A DNA stretch of 64,000 bases from an uncultured Oscillospiraceae bacterium (GTDB taxonomy: Bacteria > Bacillota > Clostridia > Oscillospirales > Ruminococcaceae): NCBI GenBank assembly GCA_934481355.1, contig CAKSPH010000010.1, forward strand, positions 1 to 64,000. The letters run 5' to 3'. The notes beneath the pieces were generated by a model that did no database searches, was not told the origin of the DNA, and was given only the letters and a program-made list of their open reading frames with translations. A program made the translations under genes and the position numbers. Position 1 is the stretch's first letter. Each line of letters starts with the position of its first letter. Below, piece by piece: positions 41,251 to 48,623 of the stretch.

Positions 41251-43157
41251 GCTTCGAACCTCAGGAGCTTGTCCGCTTCCGAAACGATCAGCCGTATTGC
41301 CTGTCCGTCCGAGGGAGTGAGCGCGGTCACGCTCTCCGCGTTATCGCAGAACACCGGAAGCCGCACTCCGAAGTACTCCCCGAGCACGTTCACTATCTCG
41401 ATTCCGGTATTTATCCGCGCGGCGCTGTTCGCCTTTTCGTACTCTACCAGCCCGCTGTCGCATGGTATGAGCACCTTGCATATTTCCTGCAAACCGCCGT
41501 TCTGCTGTTCGTGGAACAGCTTGAATCTGAGCGTCCTGAACCGGGAATTTATGCGCTCGTCCAGCAGCGACACTTTAGCTCTGATGAACAGTTCGCAGAG
41601 ATATTCACCCTTTTCGCACTGGGCGTATTCCGCTGCCAGGGACTTCTGCTGCGCTTCCAGTTCCGCAATGCGCTTGCGGATATCCTGAGCCGCGCGAGCC
41701 TTGTACAGCTTCTCCTTTGCCGCTGAAAGCCTGTCCGTGATGTCCGTCCGACTTTCCAATAGTTCAGCGGGTATCTGGCTTTCGCCGGAATCCTTTACCG
41801 CCGCTATCTGAGCGTTAAGCTCGGTGTATTCGGCAGTGGATTCAAAAGCGCTGACCGGCTTGCTGTTCCGGAGGGCTTCAAGCTCTTCCTCAACGAGATC
41901 ATATCTCCAGTTGAGGTCATTCACCTGCGGAGTGATATTTTCAAGCTCCGTTTCAAGCGCCGCGATCATATCCTTGTGGCAGGTCGTTTTTGCTTTCGCA
42001 GCTATTGCGGAAAGCTCCTCGGATTTGCGCAGATTGAATTCCGCGACAGCTTTCTCCACCTGTTCCGGCGGGAGTTTCTGACCGCAGCAGGGGCAGGTAT
42101 CGCCGCCGGTATATTCCCGCGCGCGGATCTCGGCGCATTCCGCCTGCAGCTTGTTCCGCTGTTTTCTCATTTCTTCTATCTGGCGCGGGAGGCTTGATTT
42201 CTTCACCAGCAGCGGCGACCGCCTGGAATACAGCTCGTCGCGCCTTTCGACGAGTTCTGAGAGCCGGGAATTATACTCGCCGATTCTCTTGTTGTAGTCG
42301 CTGAGGTACTCGGTGCGGCGCTTTTCAAGCTCCTGCCGGAGGGCGTTCCGGCGCTCGTCTGCGGCGCTGGGCGTATTGTAGGCGGATATTTTCGCGGCGA
42401 TGTCCTTTTCCCGCTGTTCCAGCGCGGATATTTCCGCTTCAACGGCGGGTATTTCGTCCGCCGAGGGCGCTCCGGAAGCTGCGTTTTCGTTCTCGGTGAT
42501 TCGCGCCGGAATGGTGTCGAGCTCCTTTTTCAGCGCGGTTTTCCGGGATTTCGCGACTTTCAGGAAATCGTCCACCGTGTGACCGTTCAGCAGTCCGGGA
42601 AGCTCCGAAAGCTCCGCAGATGATGTAATTACGTCCTCGTCCCGGACATCTCCGCACATTTCAAGCAGGAGCTTCCGGCGCGCTTTCCAGTCCATGACCG
42701 CCGGGAAGTACCCGACCGCCGTCAGCATTCTGAACTGCTCCGCACCGCCGAAAAGCGAATCAACATCGGCGTTGAACTCCTTTTCTTTCAGCGGAACATC
42801 GTCCTTGTAGTACGCGGTTTTCGTTCCTGTGAGCTGTGCTGTGACCTCGCCACGCTTTTTTGCCCAGGCCTCTGTGAGCACGCGGCGGTATTCGGTTCCG
42901 TTCGTAAATTTCACCGTGACGGAAGTTTCGAGGTTATGTATCTTTGCGTTGGAGCTGTCCAGCGGTGCGGGGTCGAAATCTGCGGTACCAGCGGCATTCT
43001 TCCCGGTGAACAGCCATGCGAACGCGTTCGCGATGGTGGTCTTTCCGGTGGCGTTGTCGCCGTATACTGAGAGATCAGCGCCGTCAGGCTTTATCTCAAG
43101 CGACTGAACCCCGCAGAAATTCAGCAGCTTCATGGACTGTATTCTGTATTCGTTCAT
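41247..43157 (-). CDS. SbcC/RecF-like ATPase with zinc hook
   Basis: 636 aa. Walker A GDNATGKTTIANAFAWLF at about residue 33; a long coiled coil (about 210-580) interrupted at its tip by CPCCGQKL, the zinc hook of SbcC/Rad50 proteins; a C-terminal ABC-type part with LLEMCGDV and late signature residues. In phage it acts with the MBL nuclease as an SbcCD-like pair in DNA end processing. The ATP-binding core and the coil are both complete. Confidence 0.88.
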   Translation of the reverse strand: MNEYRIQSMKLLNFCGVQSLEIKPDGADLSVYGDNATGKTTIANAFAWLFTGKNAAGTADFDPAPLDSSNAKIHNLETSVTVKFTNGTEYRRVLTEAWAKKRGEVTAQLTGTKTAYYKDDVPLKEKEFNADVDSLFGGAEQFRMLTAVGYFPAVMDWKARRKLLLEMCGDVRDEDVITSSAELSELPGLLNGHTVDDFLKVAKSRKTALKKELDTIPARITENENAASGAPSADEIPAVEAEISALEQREKDIAAKISAYNTPSAADERRNALRQELEKRRTEYLSDYNKRIGEYNSRLSELVERRDELYSRRSPLLVKKSSLPRQIEEMRKQRNKLQAECAEIRAREYTGGDTCPCCGQKLPPEQVEKAVAEFNLRKSEELSAIAAKAKTTCHKDMIAALETELENITPQVNDLNWRYDLVEEELEALRNSKPVSAFESTAEYTELNAQIAAVKDSGESQIPAELLESRTDITDRLSAAKEKLYKARAAQDIRKRIAELEAQQKSLAAEYAQCEKGEYLCELFIRAKVSLLDERINSRFRTLRFKLFHEQQNGGLQEICKVLIPCDSGLVEYEKANSAARINTGIEIVNVLGEYFGVRLPVFCDNAESVTALTPSDGQAIRLIVSEADKLLRFEA

Positions 43158-43651
43158 TTGGTTTTCTCCTTTTCTCCTATCGTGTCGAGTATTTCCCGGA
43201 GCTTCGCTTCGCGCTCCTCGGGCGTGTGTTCCTCGGCGAAGAACATGGAAGTGATGGGAGTTTCAATGTGTTTCTCCAAAATCTCTTCAACCTTTGTCCT
43301 AGCATAGTCCCAACCTATCTGGTAAGCCAATTCAACTTCAGTAGGATTGATACCATCGCTGAACAAGTTTATCATTGCCTGATACTCATCTGAAAGTTCC
43401 ACTGCGCGAAGCTCCAGCAGCAGGATTGCACTGTCAAGTGTTGGTCCATCTAAAAGCGTATAAATTACTTTGTACGCCTGAAGATACCCTGAACAAAAGC
43501 ACTCCTTTGCACCGCAAAAGTCGAGATTGAGACGATTGTGATTTTCTGGTATATTCTCAGGAATGCACGACATTATTTCCTCCGCGTCTTTCCTGCTTAC
43601 TACCTTGTATGCCGGCAGCGGCATTGTTTTCATCTGTTCGTATATTGTCAT
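43154..43651 (-). CDS. 165 aa hypothetical phage protein
   Basis: Start MTIYEQMKTMPLPAYKVVSR at 43651. Helical, acidic, with LLELRAVELSDEYQAMINLF. AT-richer in the middle than its neighbours. Its 3' end overlaps the ATPase gene by 4 bp. No family recognised. Confidence 0.6.
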   Translation of the reverse strand: MTIYEQMKTMPLPAYKVVSRKDAEEIMSCIPENIPENHNRLNLDFCGAKECFCSGYLQAYKVIYTLLDGPTLDSAILLLELRAVELSDEYQAMINLFSDGINPTEVELAYQIGWDYARTKVEEILEKHIETPITSMFFAEEHTPEEREAKLREILDTIGEKEKTK

Positions 43652-43986
43652 ATCTGCACCTTCTTCGAATTCATTTTTATAACCGCCGCAAACGCACGCT
43701 CTCCGGCCGTCGGCTTGGCTCCTGTCGGTTCCGGGCGCACGCAGTCCGGGTAAGGGCACTCGAAGCAGGAATACGGCGGGTCGCACTTTGCGGCGGTGAA
43801 TTTCGTCTTTTTCCTGCCCGCGTGAGTTGGACGGCGGTTTGTGAATCCCGCCGCGTCAAGCCTTCTTCGCAGCGTGTAACGTGATACTCCGAGCTCCTCG
43901 GCTGCGGCTCCAATGCCGATTTCCCTTGCGAGTTCGGTGGCGCGGCCGAGCGGGATATCTATGCTGGGACGGTCTCTATTTGACAT
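43648..43986 (-). CDS. HTH phage protein with Cys pair
   Basis: 112 aa from the ATG at 43986 (GGAGAAAAAAAG upstream). A Fis/resolvase-like helix-turn-helix (TELAREIGIGAAAEELGVSR) is followed by a basic stretch and CFECPYPDC. Probably a regulator or small DNA-binding protein of the early operon. Confidence 0.65.
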   Translation of the reverse strand: MSNRDRPSIDIPLGRATELAREIGIGAAAEELGVSRYTLRRRLDAAGFTNRRPTHAGRKKTKFTAAKCDPPYSCFECPYPDCVRPEPTGAKPTAGERAFAAVIKMNSKKVQI

Positions 43987-44015
43987 CTTTTTTTCTCCTG
44001 AACGTCCGGTTTCTT

Positions 44016-44339
44016 TCACCTGGCTTCACCCGCCTTAAAGGCGCCTAGAAGCTGCTTCATCAGCTCATAGCATTCACCTGTGCCGGGGTATAACGTACCA
44101 AGCTGGATTCCGAGCCTGATACCAGCCGCGAACGCAGATTCGCTGCGGGCGGTTCCCGAATCGTTCATGATGTCGCTTAATTCGTCCCGCACGTCTTTGG
44201 ATACATTGATGTTGATGAGGAGATTTTCGAGATCCTTATCATAACTGGAGAGTGTTTCATCGCTCAGCGGCTGCTCTCCGGAGAAGCAGCCTTCGCAATA
44301 TGCTATAAACAGCGATGTTTCAATTGTTGGTGCTTTCAT
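44016..44339 (-). CDS. 107 aa DUF6809-like phage protein
   Basis: Start MKAPTIETSLFIAYCEGCFS at 44339 with GGAAAAGTCAAG upstream. All-helical, with AFAAGIRLGIQLGTLYPG at the C-terminal side, a pattern seen in the DUF6809 group. Early operon; function unknown. Confidence 0.55.
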   Translation of the reverse strand: MKAPTIETSLFIAYCEGCFSGEQPLSDETLSSYDKDLENLLININVSKDVRDELSDIMNDSGTARSESAFAAGIRLGIQLGTLYPGTGECYELMKQLLGAFKAGEAR

Positions 44340-44414
44340 CTTGACTTTTCCTTTCGATTGTGGTAAAATACCACTGTAATACATTTTCTTTACCGCTTTA
44401 GTGATTGCCGTCAC

Positions 44415-44603
44415 TTAGCGGCTTTTCTTTTTCTTCTTTGCCCAGTTCGACTTCAATCTGCTCGAAGCCCACAGCGGATATCCGCTTTCCTGCGTGCATT
44501 CGGTGTGCGAGTGTTCTGCGGGGCAGTCGTTCTTGTAGGCGCAGGTTTCGCAGCACACCGGGTCAGCGTCTGCCTTGTCTATTGTTGCCAAGCTGTACGG
44601 CAT
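44415..44603 (-). CDS. 62 aa cysteine-rich basic protein
   Basis: AAAGGAGGACAAGCCGCA precedes the ATG. DPVCCETCAYKNDCPAEH gives a four-cysteine cluster, and the C-terminus is nearly pure lysine (WAKKKKKSR). A small metal- and nucleic-acid-binding protein. The 5' end overlaps the next gene's stop. Confidence 0.6.
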   Translation of the reverse strand: MPYSLATIDKADADPVCCETCAYKNDCPAEHSHTECTQESGYPLWASSRLKSNWAKKKKKSR

Positions 44604-44799
44604 TGCGGCTTGTCCTCCTTTCTGGCGTTTTCTTCGGCAGGAATGCCCCCTTGAAGCTCCACACCATGATAATGCAGGCGATAGCTACGATGATGTCAGC
44701 TCCATTCATGGAGTAGCTCCAGCCGTTCAACGCGGAGACGATCCAGCGCAGGTGGAAGCCTGTCAGGGCGGCTATCGCGTAGGGTATGTACTTTTTCAA
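44563..44799 (-). CDS. 78 aa membrane protein, TTG start
   Basis: A TTG at 44799 follows GGGAGGTGCGAGGA; a longer frame upstream overlaps the methyltransferase gene and is poor in quality. Begins MKKYIPYAIAALTGFHLRWI, with two membrane helices (about 4-20 and 32-52) and a basic tail. Its function is unknown; superinfection exclusion is possible. Confidence 0.5.
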   Translation of the reverse strand: MKKYIPYAIAALTGFHLRWIVSALNGWSYSMNGADIIVAIACIIMVWSFKGAFLPKKTPERRTSRNAVQLGNNRQGRR

Positions 44800-45482
44800 T
44801 CCTCGCACCTCCCCGCCCACTGCTCCGCCATTGCACGGGCGATTCCCGGGAATGTTTTGGAGCGGATTTTGGGATCTCGGAAGCCCATGCCGTTTTTCTT
44901 GCGCGGATTTCCGTGAGCGTCTTTGCTTCCTGCCGATACCCAGGGGGTAATGTTCTCTGTCACCATTTCTGTTGGCATCAAGGGGGGCAGACCTTTCAAC
45001 CACAAGCAAGTTTTTTTGCTGTACGGGTGTCCGTGCTCATACGGTTGGATTATCTGCGTGTATTTCGGCAAGCAGTAGATTGAGGACGGTATGGGATTCT
45101 CGACTGCGATTCTCGGTACATCGGCATTCAAGAATTCCAGGAAGAAGTCTTTGGCCATGATTCCCTTCTTGAGCCGTTCACACTCTGCGTATGACCGTCC
45201 GTCAATGCGCTTAAACAGCCGCACGGCTCCGGCATTGCTGAGATATGTACACGGCGGGTGCGCTATCAGCATATCCCATCTGCCGGGGATTTCGTGCCAA
45301 ACTCCGTCACGGGTCACGAAGCTGCACCGTCCGTTAATGAACGGCAGGACGTTGCTCATGAGGTGCCATTCCGGATGTCCACCGGAACAATCCTGGATAT
45401 CTGCGCTGTATGCTTCGTGCCCGAGCCACCGCATTTCCTTGCATATCGTCTGGGATTCCTCGCAGGCTATTAATATCTTCAT
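44796..45482 (-). CDS. phage DNA cytosine methyltransferase-like protein
   Basis: 228 aa, short for a C5 methyltransferase. MKILIACEESQTICKEMR is a motif I variant; LIAHPPCTYLSNAG is the PC motif IV and RIAVENPIPSSIY the ENP motif VI. The C-terminal conserved region is reduced. Such proteins are common in gut phages and may methylate phage DNA to evade restriction. Overlaps both neighbours by 4 bp. Confidence 0.78.
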   Translation of the reverse strand: MKILIACEESQTICKEMRWLGHEAYSADIQDCSGGHPEWHLMSNVLPFINGRCSFVTRDGVWHEIPGRWDMLIAHPPCTYLSNAGAVRLFKRIDGRSYAECERLKKGIMAKDFFLEFLNADVPRIAVENPIPSSIYCLPKYTQIIQPYEHGHPYSKKTCLWLKGLPPLMPTEMVTENITPWVSAGSKDAHGNPRKKNGMGFRDPKIRSKTFPGIARAMAEQWAGRCED

Positions 45483-45799
45483 GCCTCGCCCTCCTCCACA
45501 AATTTGAAAATCACGTCCAGGAGCACCGGCTCGTCAGCCCTGCCATCGCGTACGATAACGTACCTCTTTCCGCCCTTATAGATCGCAGCATAACGGATTT
45601 CAGAGCTTCCTGTCTCGACTTCTGTGTCTGCGCCAAACCACCGGAGCAGTTTGAGGGTTTTGCGGAACGCATTCACATAACCGTCAGCCTGGTCAAACCA
45701 GTTGTGCATTTTGGCTGTGCGGGCGAAATCAAACGAGCTGATAAGCTCTGCATAAAATTCGGCAGCCATGTTTTTGTCAAAGTTTATTTCGTATTTCAT
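45479..45799 (-). CDS. 106 aa hypothetical phage protein
   Basis: Begins MKYEINFDKNMAAEFYAELI. A mixed alpha/beta protein, ending VLLDVIFKFVEEGEA. Coupled by 4-bp overlaps on both sides in the early operon. No family recognised. Confidence 0.6.
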   Translation of the reverse strand: MKYEINFDKNMAAEFYAELISSFDFARTAKMHNWFDQADGYVNAFRKTLKLLRWFGADTEVETGSSEIRYAAIYKGGKRYVIVRDGRADEPVLLDVIFKFVEEGEA

Positions 45800-46017
45800 G
45801 CCGTTGTTGCCTCCTCCAGCGCCCCGAGGCGCTTCATTATCTGTCCTTTGTCGTAGCGGTAGTTCTTGCCTACCTTAACGGCGGGGAGCTCGCCGCTCCT
45901 CGTTAATGTCCGGACGTGCTGGACTGTCAGTCCGAGCAGGATCGCAATGTACTCGCTGTCCATGACCTCCGGCGCTTCCGCCCACGTTCGCGGCGGGCGG
46001 CGCTTGATTTTTGCCAT
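45796..46017 (-). CDS. excisionase-like HTH_17 protein
   Basis: 73 aa. SEYIAILLGLTVQHVRTLTR followed by SGELPAVKVGKNYRY is the MerR-like winged helix of excisionase/HTH_17 proteins. It could be the prophage Xis or an early regulator. The ATG at 46017 has AGGAGGCACAC upstream. Confidence 0.75.
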   Translation of the reverse strand: MAKIKRRPPRTWAEAPEVMDSEYIAILLGLTVQHVRTLTRSGELPAVKVGKNYRYDKGQIMKRLGALEEATTA

Positions 46018-46027
46018 GTGTGCCTCC

Positions 46028-46183
46028 TTATCTGTTGTCGTCCGCGTAGTACTTTGCTGCGACCTTAGCGCCCTCGGTTACCTTGAGGATCTCGCGCTTC
46101 TCTGCGGCTGTCTTGGTGTTGAGGAACGCGAGCAGTGCCGCCAGCTCCTCTACCGGGTTGTCGTATGTCTTGGTTGCCGTCAT
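46028..46183 (-). CDS. 51 aa helical phage protein
   Basis: AAAGGAGATGAAAAACC precedes the ATG at 46183. MTATKTYDNPVEELAALLAF begins a helical, charged protein with TAAEKREILKVTEGAK. Not recognised. It sits between the excisionase-like gene and the 82 aa gene and was too short for many callers. Confidence 0.55.
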   Translation of the reverse strand: MTATKTYDNPVEELAALLAFLNTKTAAEKREILKVTEGAKVAAKYYADDNR

Positions 46184-46271
46184 GGTTTTTCATCTCCTTT
46201 CTGCGTGGCCGGGCTTGTGACCGGCCTGCCGCATTACCGGAAGGGCTTCCGCCCTGTCCGTCACTCTGCGT

Positions 46272-46520
46272 TTAAGAAATTCCCTTAAGCTTGAAAATCA
46301 TGTATTTAAATTTACCGTCGTCTGAATCAACGATTTCAACTTCAGCAAGCTCTTTAAGTGCACGATTTATCGGCTCGCCATAGCCGCCGTTGTAAACTCC
46401 TGCGCTTTTTGCCTTTTCAAAAAATACTGCTGTTCGTATTGCCACTGCCCCGTTGGCGTATAGTTCGCCAAATGTCTTGATTATGAACTTCTTTGCTTCT
46501 GTGAGCTCTTTTGCTTTCAT
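46272..46520 (-). CDS. 82 aa winged-helix-like protein
   Basis: Begins MKAKELTEAKKFIIKTFGEL. Pattern of helix, helix, then GGYGEPINRALKELAEVEIV and a beta wing (DGKFKYMIFKL), suggesting a small DNA-binding winged helix. AT-richer than its neighbours. AGAGGTAAGAAAG upstream of the ATG. Confidence 0.6.
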   Translation of the reverse strand: MKAKELTEAKKFIIKTFGELYANGAVAIRTAVFFEKAKSAGVYNGGYGEPINRALKELAEVEIVDSDDGKFKYMIFKLKGIS

Positions 46521-46550
46521 CTTTCTTACCTCTCAACTTGTTTTTCACCA

Positions 46551-46685
46551 TCAGCGATTGACGATTCTTATTCTTATTTCAGCGTAAGGGTGACGCTTCT
46601 TTGCTAACGCAATGCGCCGTTCAAGCGCTTTAGCAGAAATATCGTACCCTTTGTTGCTTATTAGCAATATTATTAATTTTTTCAT
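46551..46685 (-). CDS. possible 44 aa basic peptide
   Basis: MKKLIILLISNKGYDISAKA at the start, then a strongly basic helix (LERRIALAKKRHPYAEIRIR). The ribosome binding site is weak. Composition and position fit a small early gene, but a chance frame cannot be excluded. Confidence 0.35.
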   Translation of the reverse strand: MKKLIILLISNKGYDISAKALERRIALAKKRHPYAEIRIRIVNR

Positions 46686-46753
46686 ATCAGCCACTATCCA
46701 CACACCCTTTCATGCCCCGAGGTTAAAAGCCTTGGGGCTTTCTTACCTCTCAA

Positions 46754-46993
46754 TCAGTTGAATTTAGCCTTAATACGTTCCAGCACCTCAGCCTGCTCCG
46801 GGGTCTCAACGTCCATGTCAAGCCCGCGGTCGTAGTTGTAAAAGTATCTGTAGGTTTCACCCAGGACCTCAGCGATAGCGAGCTTGGAGATCCTGCCACC
46901 GTCCAGTCCGTAGTCCGCGCTGGGCTGTTCATAGTGCTTGCACTCGAACTTGTATTCTTTTCCGTTAACTGTGATTGTTCCTGTTTCCCACAT
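46754..46993 (-). CDS. 79 aa first gene of the leftward early operon
   Basis: GAGAGGTAAACAAA precedes the ATG at 46993. MWETGTITVNGKEYKFECKH begins a DUF7678-like small protein; the C-terminus is acidic and helical. It is the first gene after the divergent lytic promoter, the place of Cro-type or anti-repressor genes, but it has no helix-turn-helix. Confidence 0.65.
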   Translation of the reverse strand: MWETGTITVNGKEYKFECKHYEQPSADYGLDGGRISKLAIAEVLGETYRYFYNYDRGLDMDVETPEQAEVLERIKAKFN

Positions 46994-47035
46994 TTTGTTT
47001 ACCTCTCAAAATCGTTTTGTTAGCTTGAAACGTTG

Positions 47036-47210
47036 TTTTGTCGTTTCCGTGATTATATTATACGACATTATAGCCGGTTTGTCAATAGGGTAATCCGCAA
47101 ATTCGTGACAAAATATCTTGTGTCTTTTTGTGCAATACGACAATTAGCCGTATTGCTATACAAATAAATGTTAAAAACCTATTGACAAGCACGACAAAAT
47201 GTCGTATAAT
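47036..47210. promoter_or_regulatory. lysogeny switch: divergent promoters and TACGACA operators
   Basis: Rightward promoter: TTGACA 47182-47187, TATAAT 47205-47210, spacer 17. Leftward promoter (minus): TTGACA at 47085-47080, TATAAT at 47062-47057, spacer 17. Operator-like words ACGACA/TGTCGT occur near 47036, at 47062 and 47136, and as a palindrome ACGACA-AAA-TGTCGT (47191-47205) inside the rightward spacer. An inverted pair GCAATACG ... CGTATTGC lies between. The repressor gene at 47235 probably regulates both promoters through these sites. Confidence 0.8.
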
Positions 47211-47234
47211 GGATAGTGAAAGGAGGGAACAAAA

Positions 47235-47711
47235 GTGATATCCGAAACATTATCCGAGATTCGCCGAGGAAGAAAGCTAACAATGAAAGATGTTGCGGAA
47301 GGTATCGGAATGAAGCCGGACACATATCGTAACTACGAAAGCGGGAGGCTTGAACCGAACTTATCAACACTTACCAAGATAGCTGATTTCTACGGAGTAT
47401 CGACAGACTATCTTCTCGGACGCGAAAACAAAGAGCAGACCGCTCTCGACGAGCTGGTGGGACAATTCAACATGGACTTACTGGAAAAGAAAATCGTTGA
47501 AAATTATTTCGCACTTCCAAAGAAGATGCGCGGCGACCTTATGACTTTTCTGGAGAAATCCGTCAAGGAAGTCAACGAGGAAAGCAAGGCAATGCCGATG
47601 TACGCACGCAGCGCAGACGACCGGCAGAAACCTGCGGCGCTCACGCCTGAACAGGAAAAACGCCGCAGAGAAGCTCCGGACGAAACCAAGAATCCGGACA
47701 ACGACCTTTAG
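47235..47711 (+). CDS. prophage C1-type repressor (XRE)
   Basis: 158 aa, GTG start with GGAGGGAACAAAA upstream. HTH at residues 5-62 (LSEIRRGRKLTMKDVAEGI ... NYESGRLEPNLS, STDYLLGREN). The C-terminal half is a charged, helical oligomerisation part without a LexA-type peptidase, so induction probably depends on the ImmA/IrrE-like protease encoded next. It faces the leftward lytic promoter across a shared operator region. Confidence 0.88.
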   Translation: MISETLSEIRRGRKLTMKDVAEGIGMKPDTYRNYESGRLEPNLSTLTKIADFYGVSTDYLLGRENKEQTALDELVGQFNMDLLEKKIVENYFALPKKMRGDLMTFLEKSVKEVNEESKAMPMYARSADDRQKPAALTPEQEKRRREAPDETKNPDNDL

Positions 47712-47729
47712 TAAGCGGCTATAATTCAG

Positions 47730-47757
47730 CCTCCACAGGGTACAATACCTGTGGAGG
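47730..47757 (+). promoter_or_regulatory. hairpin hiding the ribosome binding site of the protease gene
   Basis: CCTCCACAGG at 47730-47739 pairs perfectly with CCTGTGGAGG at 47748-47757 across an 8-nt loop. The 3' arm contains GGAGG, the only good ribosome binding site for the next gene. The stem would block translation when folded. There is no U run, so it is not an ordinary terminator. Confidence 0.6.
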
Positions 47758-48353
47758 TGAGAATTATAGAGAACGCTTACAAACTCTACAAGGACGCGCG
47801 TGACGCATCGTGGCGCTGCCTTATCAGGACTGGCGCGGCAGAATTGCCGATAAAGGTACTGAAAATCGCAGGAGCCTGCGGTGTGAGAGTGGCGAAAGAC
47901 AGCGTGGTGCAATGTCTGGAGCCGGAAGTTTCCGGCTGTACGCTCCTCGATGAATCCGGCTGGCAGATAATCTACCGGGATTCTGAGAACCGGGGGCGCA
48001 CGCGCTTCACTATCGCGCATGAGCTCGGGCATATCCTGCTCGGGCATGAGCTGGCGCCGGACAAATCCGGGCATTTCCGGACAGCTTCGGACAGGCGCGA
48101 ACCCGCCGAAACTCAGGCGGACGAGTTCGCGGCGCGGCTCCTTGCCCCTGCCTGTGTACTCTGGGGGCTGGAGTGCTATGAGCCGGAGGACATCATGCGC
48201 GTCTGCGACATCAGTAAGGAAGCGGCACAGTACCGCTCCGAGCGAATGAAAGTGCTGCGAGATCGCGGAAAATTCCTCACATCGCCGCTGGAGCGGCAGG
48301 TGTACGAGGCTTTCAGGCCGTGGATCGAGCAGCAAAAAAGCCGCCCCGGATAA
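47751..48353 (+). CDS. ImmA/IrrE-family metallopeptidase
   Basis: 200 aa in the longest frame. RTRFTIAHELGHILLGHEL carries the zinc HExxH motif (HELGH), with a downstream ETQADEFAARLLAP supplying the third ligand. Such proteases cleave the phage repressor on a damage or quorum signal (as ImmA does for ImmR in ICEBs1). Start uncertain: GTG codons at 47751 and 47757 lie in or on the ribosome binding site; spacing from GGAGG points to ATT 47763 or ATA 47766, rare start codons. The gene follows the repressor by 40 bp. Confidence 0.85.
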   Translation: MEVRIIENAYKLYKDARDASWRCLIRTGAAELPIKVLKIAGACGVRVAKDSVVQCLEPEVSGCTLLDESGWQIIYRDSENRGRTRFTIAHELGHILLGHELAPDKSGHFRTASDRREPAETQADEFAARLLAPACVLWGLECYEPEDIMRVCDISKEAAQYRSERMKVLRDRGKFLTSPLERQVYEAFRPWIEQQKSRPG

Positions 48354-48381
48354 GGGCGGTGTTACATAAAGAGGAGAATCA

Positions 48382-48495
48382 ATGAATCGCAAAGAAAAAA
48401 TAATATTGTGCGCGTGTATGGCGCTGGTGTGCACGATCGCGGCAGCTGCGTATCTGGCTTCCTATCCGGTGAGCACAATCATAATTCCAAGATAA
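48382..48495 (+). CDS. 37 aa membrane micropeptide
   Basis: AAGAGGAGAATCA precedes the ATG. MNRKEKIILCACMALVCTIA begins a single membrane helix with a basic N-terminus (N-in) and a short hydrophobic tail. Located between the protease and the integrase. Function unknown; could be a lysogenic membrane peptide. Confidence 0.5.
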   Translation: MNRKEKIILCACMALVCTIAAAAYLASYPVSTIIIPR

Positions 48496-48623
48496 AAAAA
48501 AACCCCCGCACAAGCGAGGGAAAGCATATAAAATAAAATCATTCAACAAAACGATTTCGCAGGCGCTAAATGCCTACATAGGTATTATACCACAAGCGCC
48601 TGTGCCTGTCAAGGGAGGACGCT

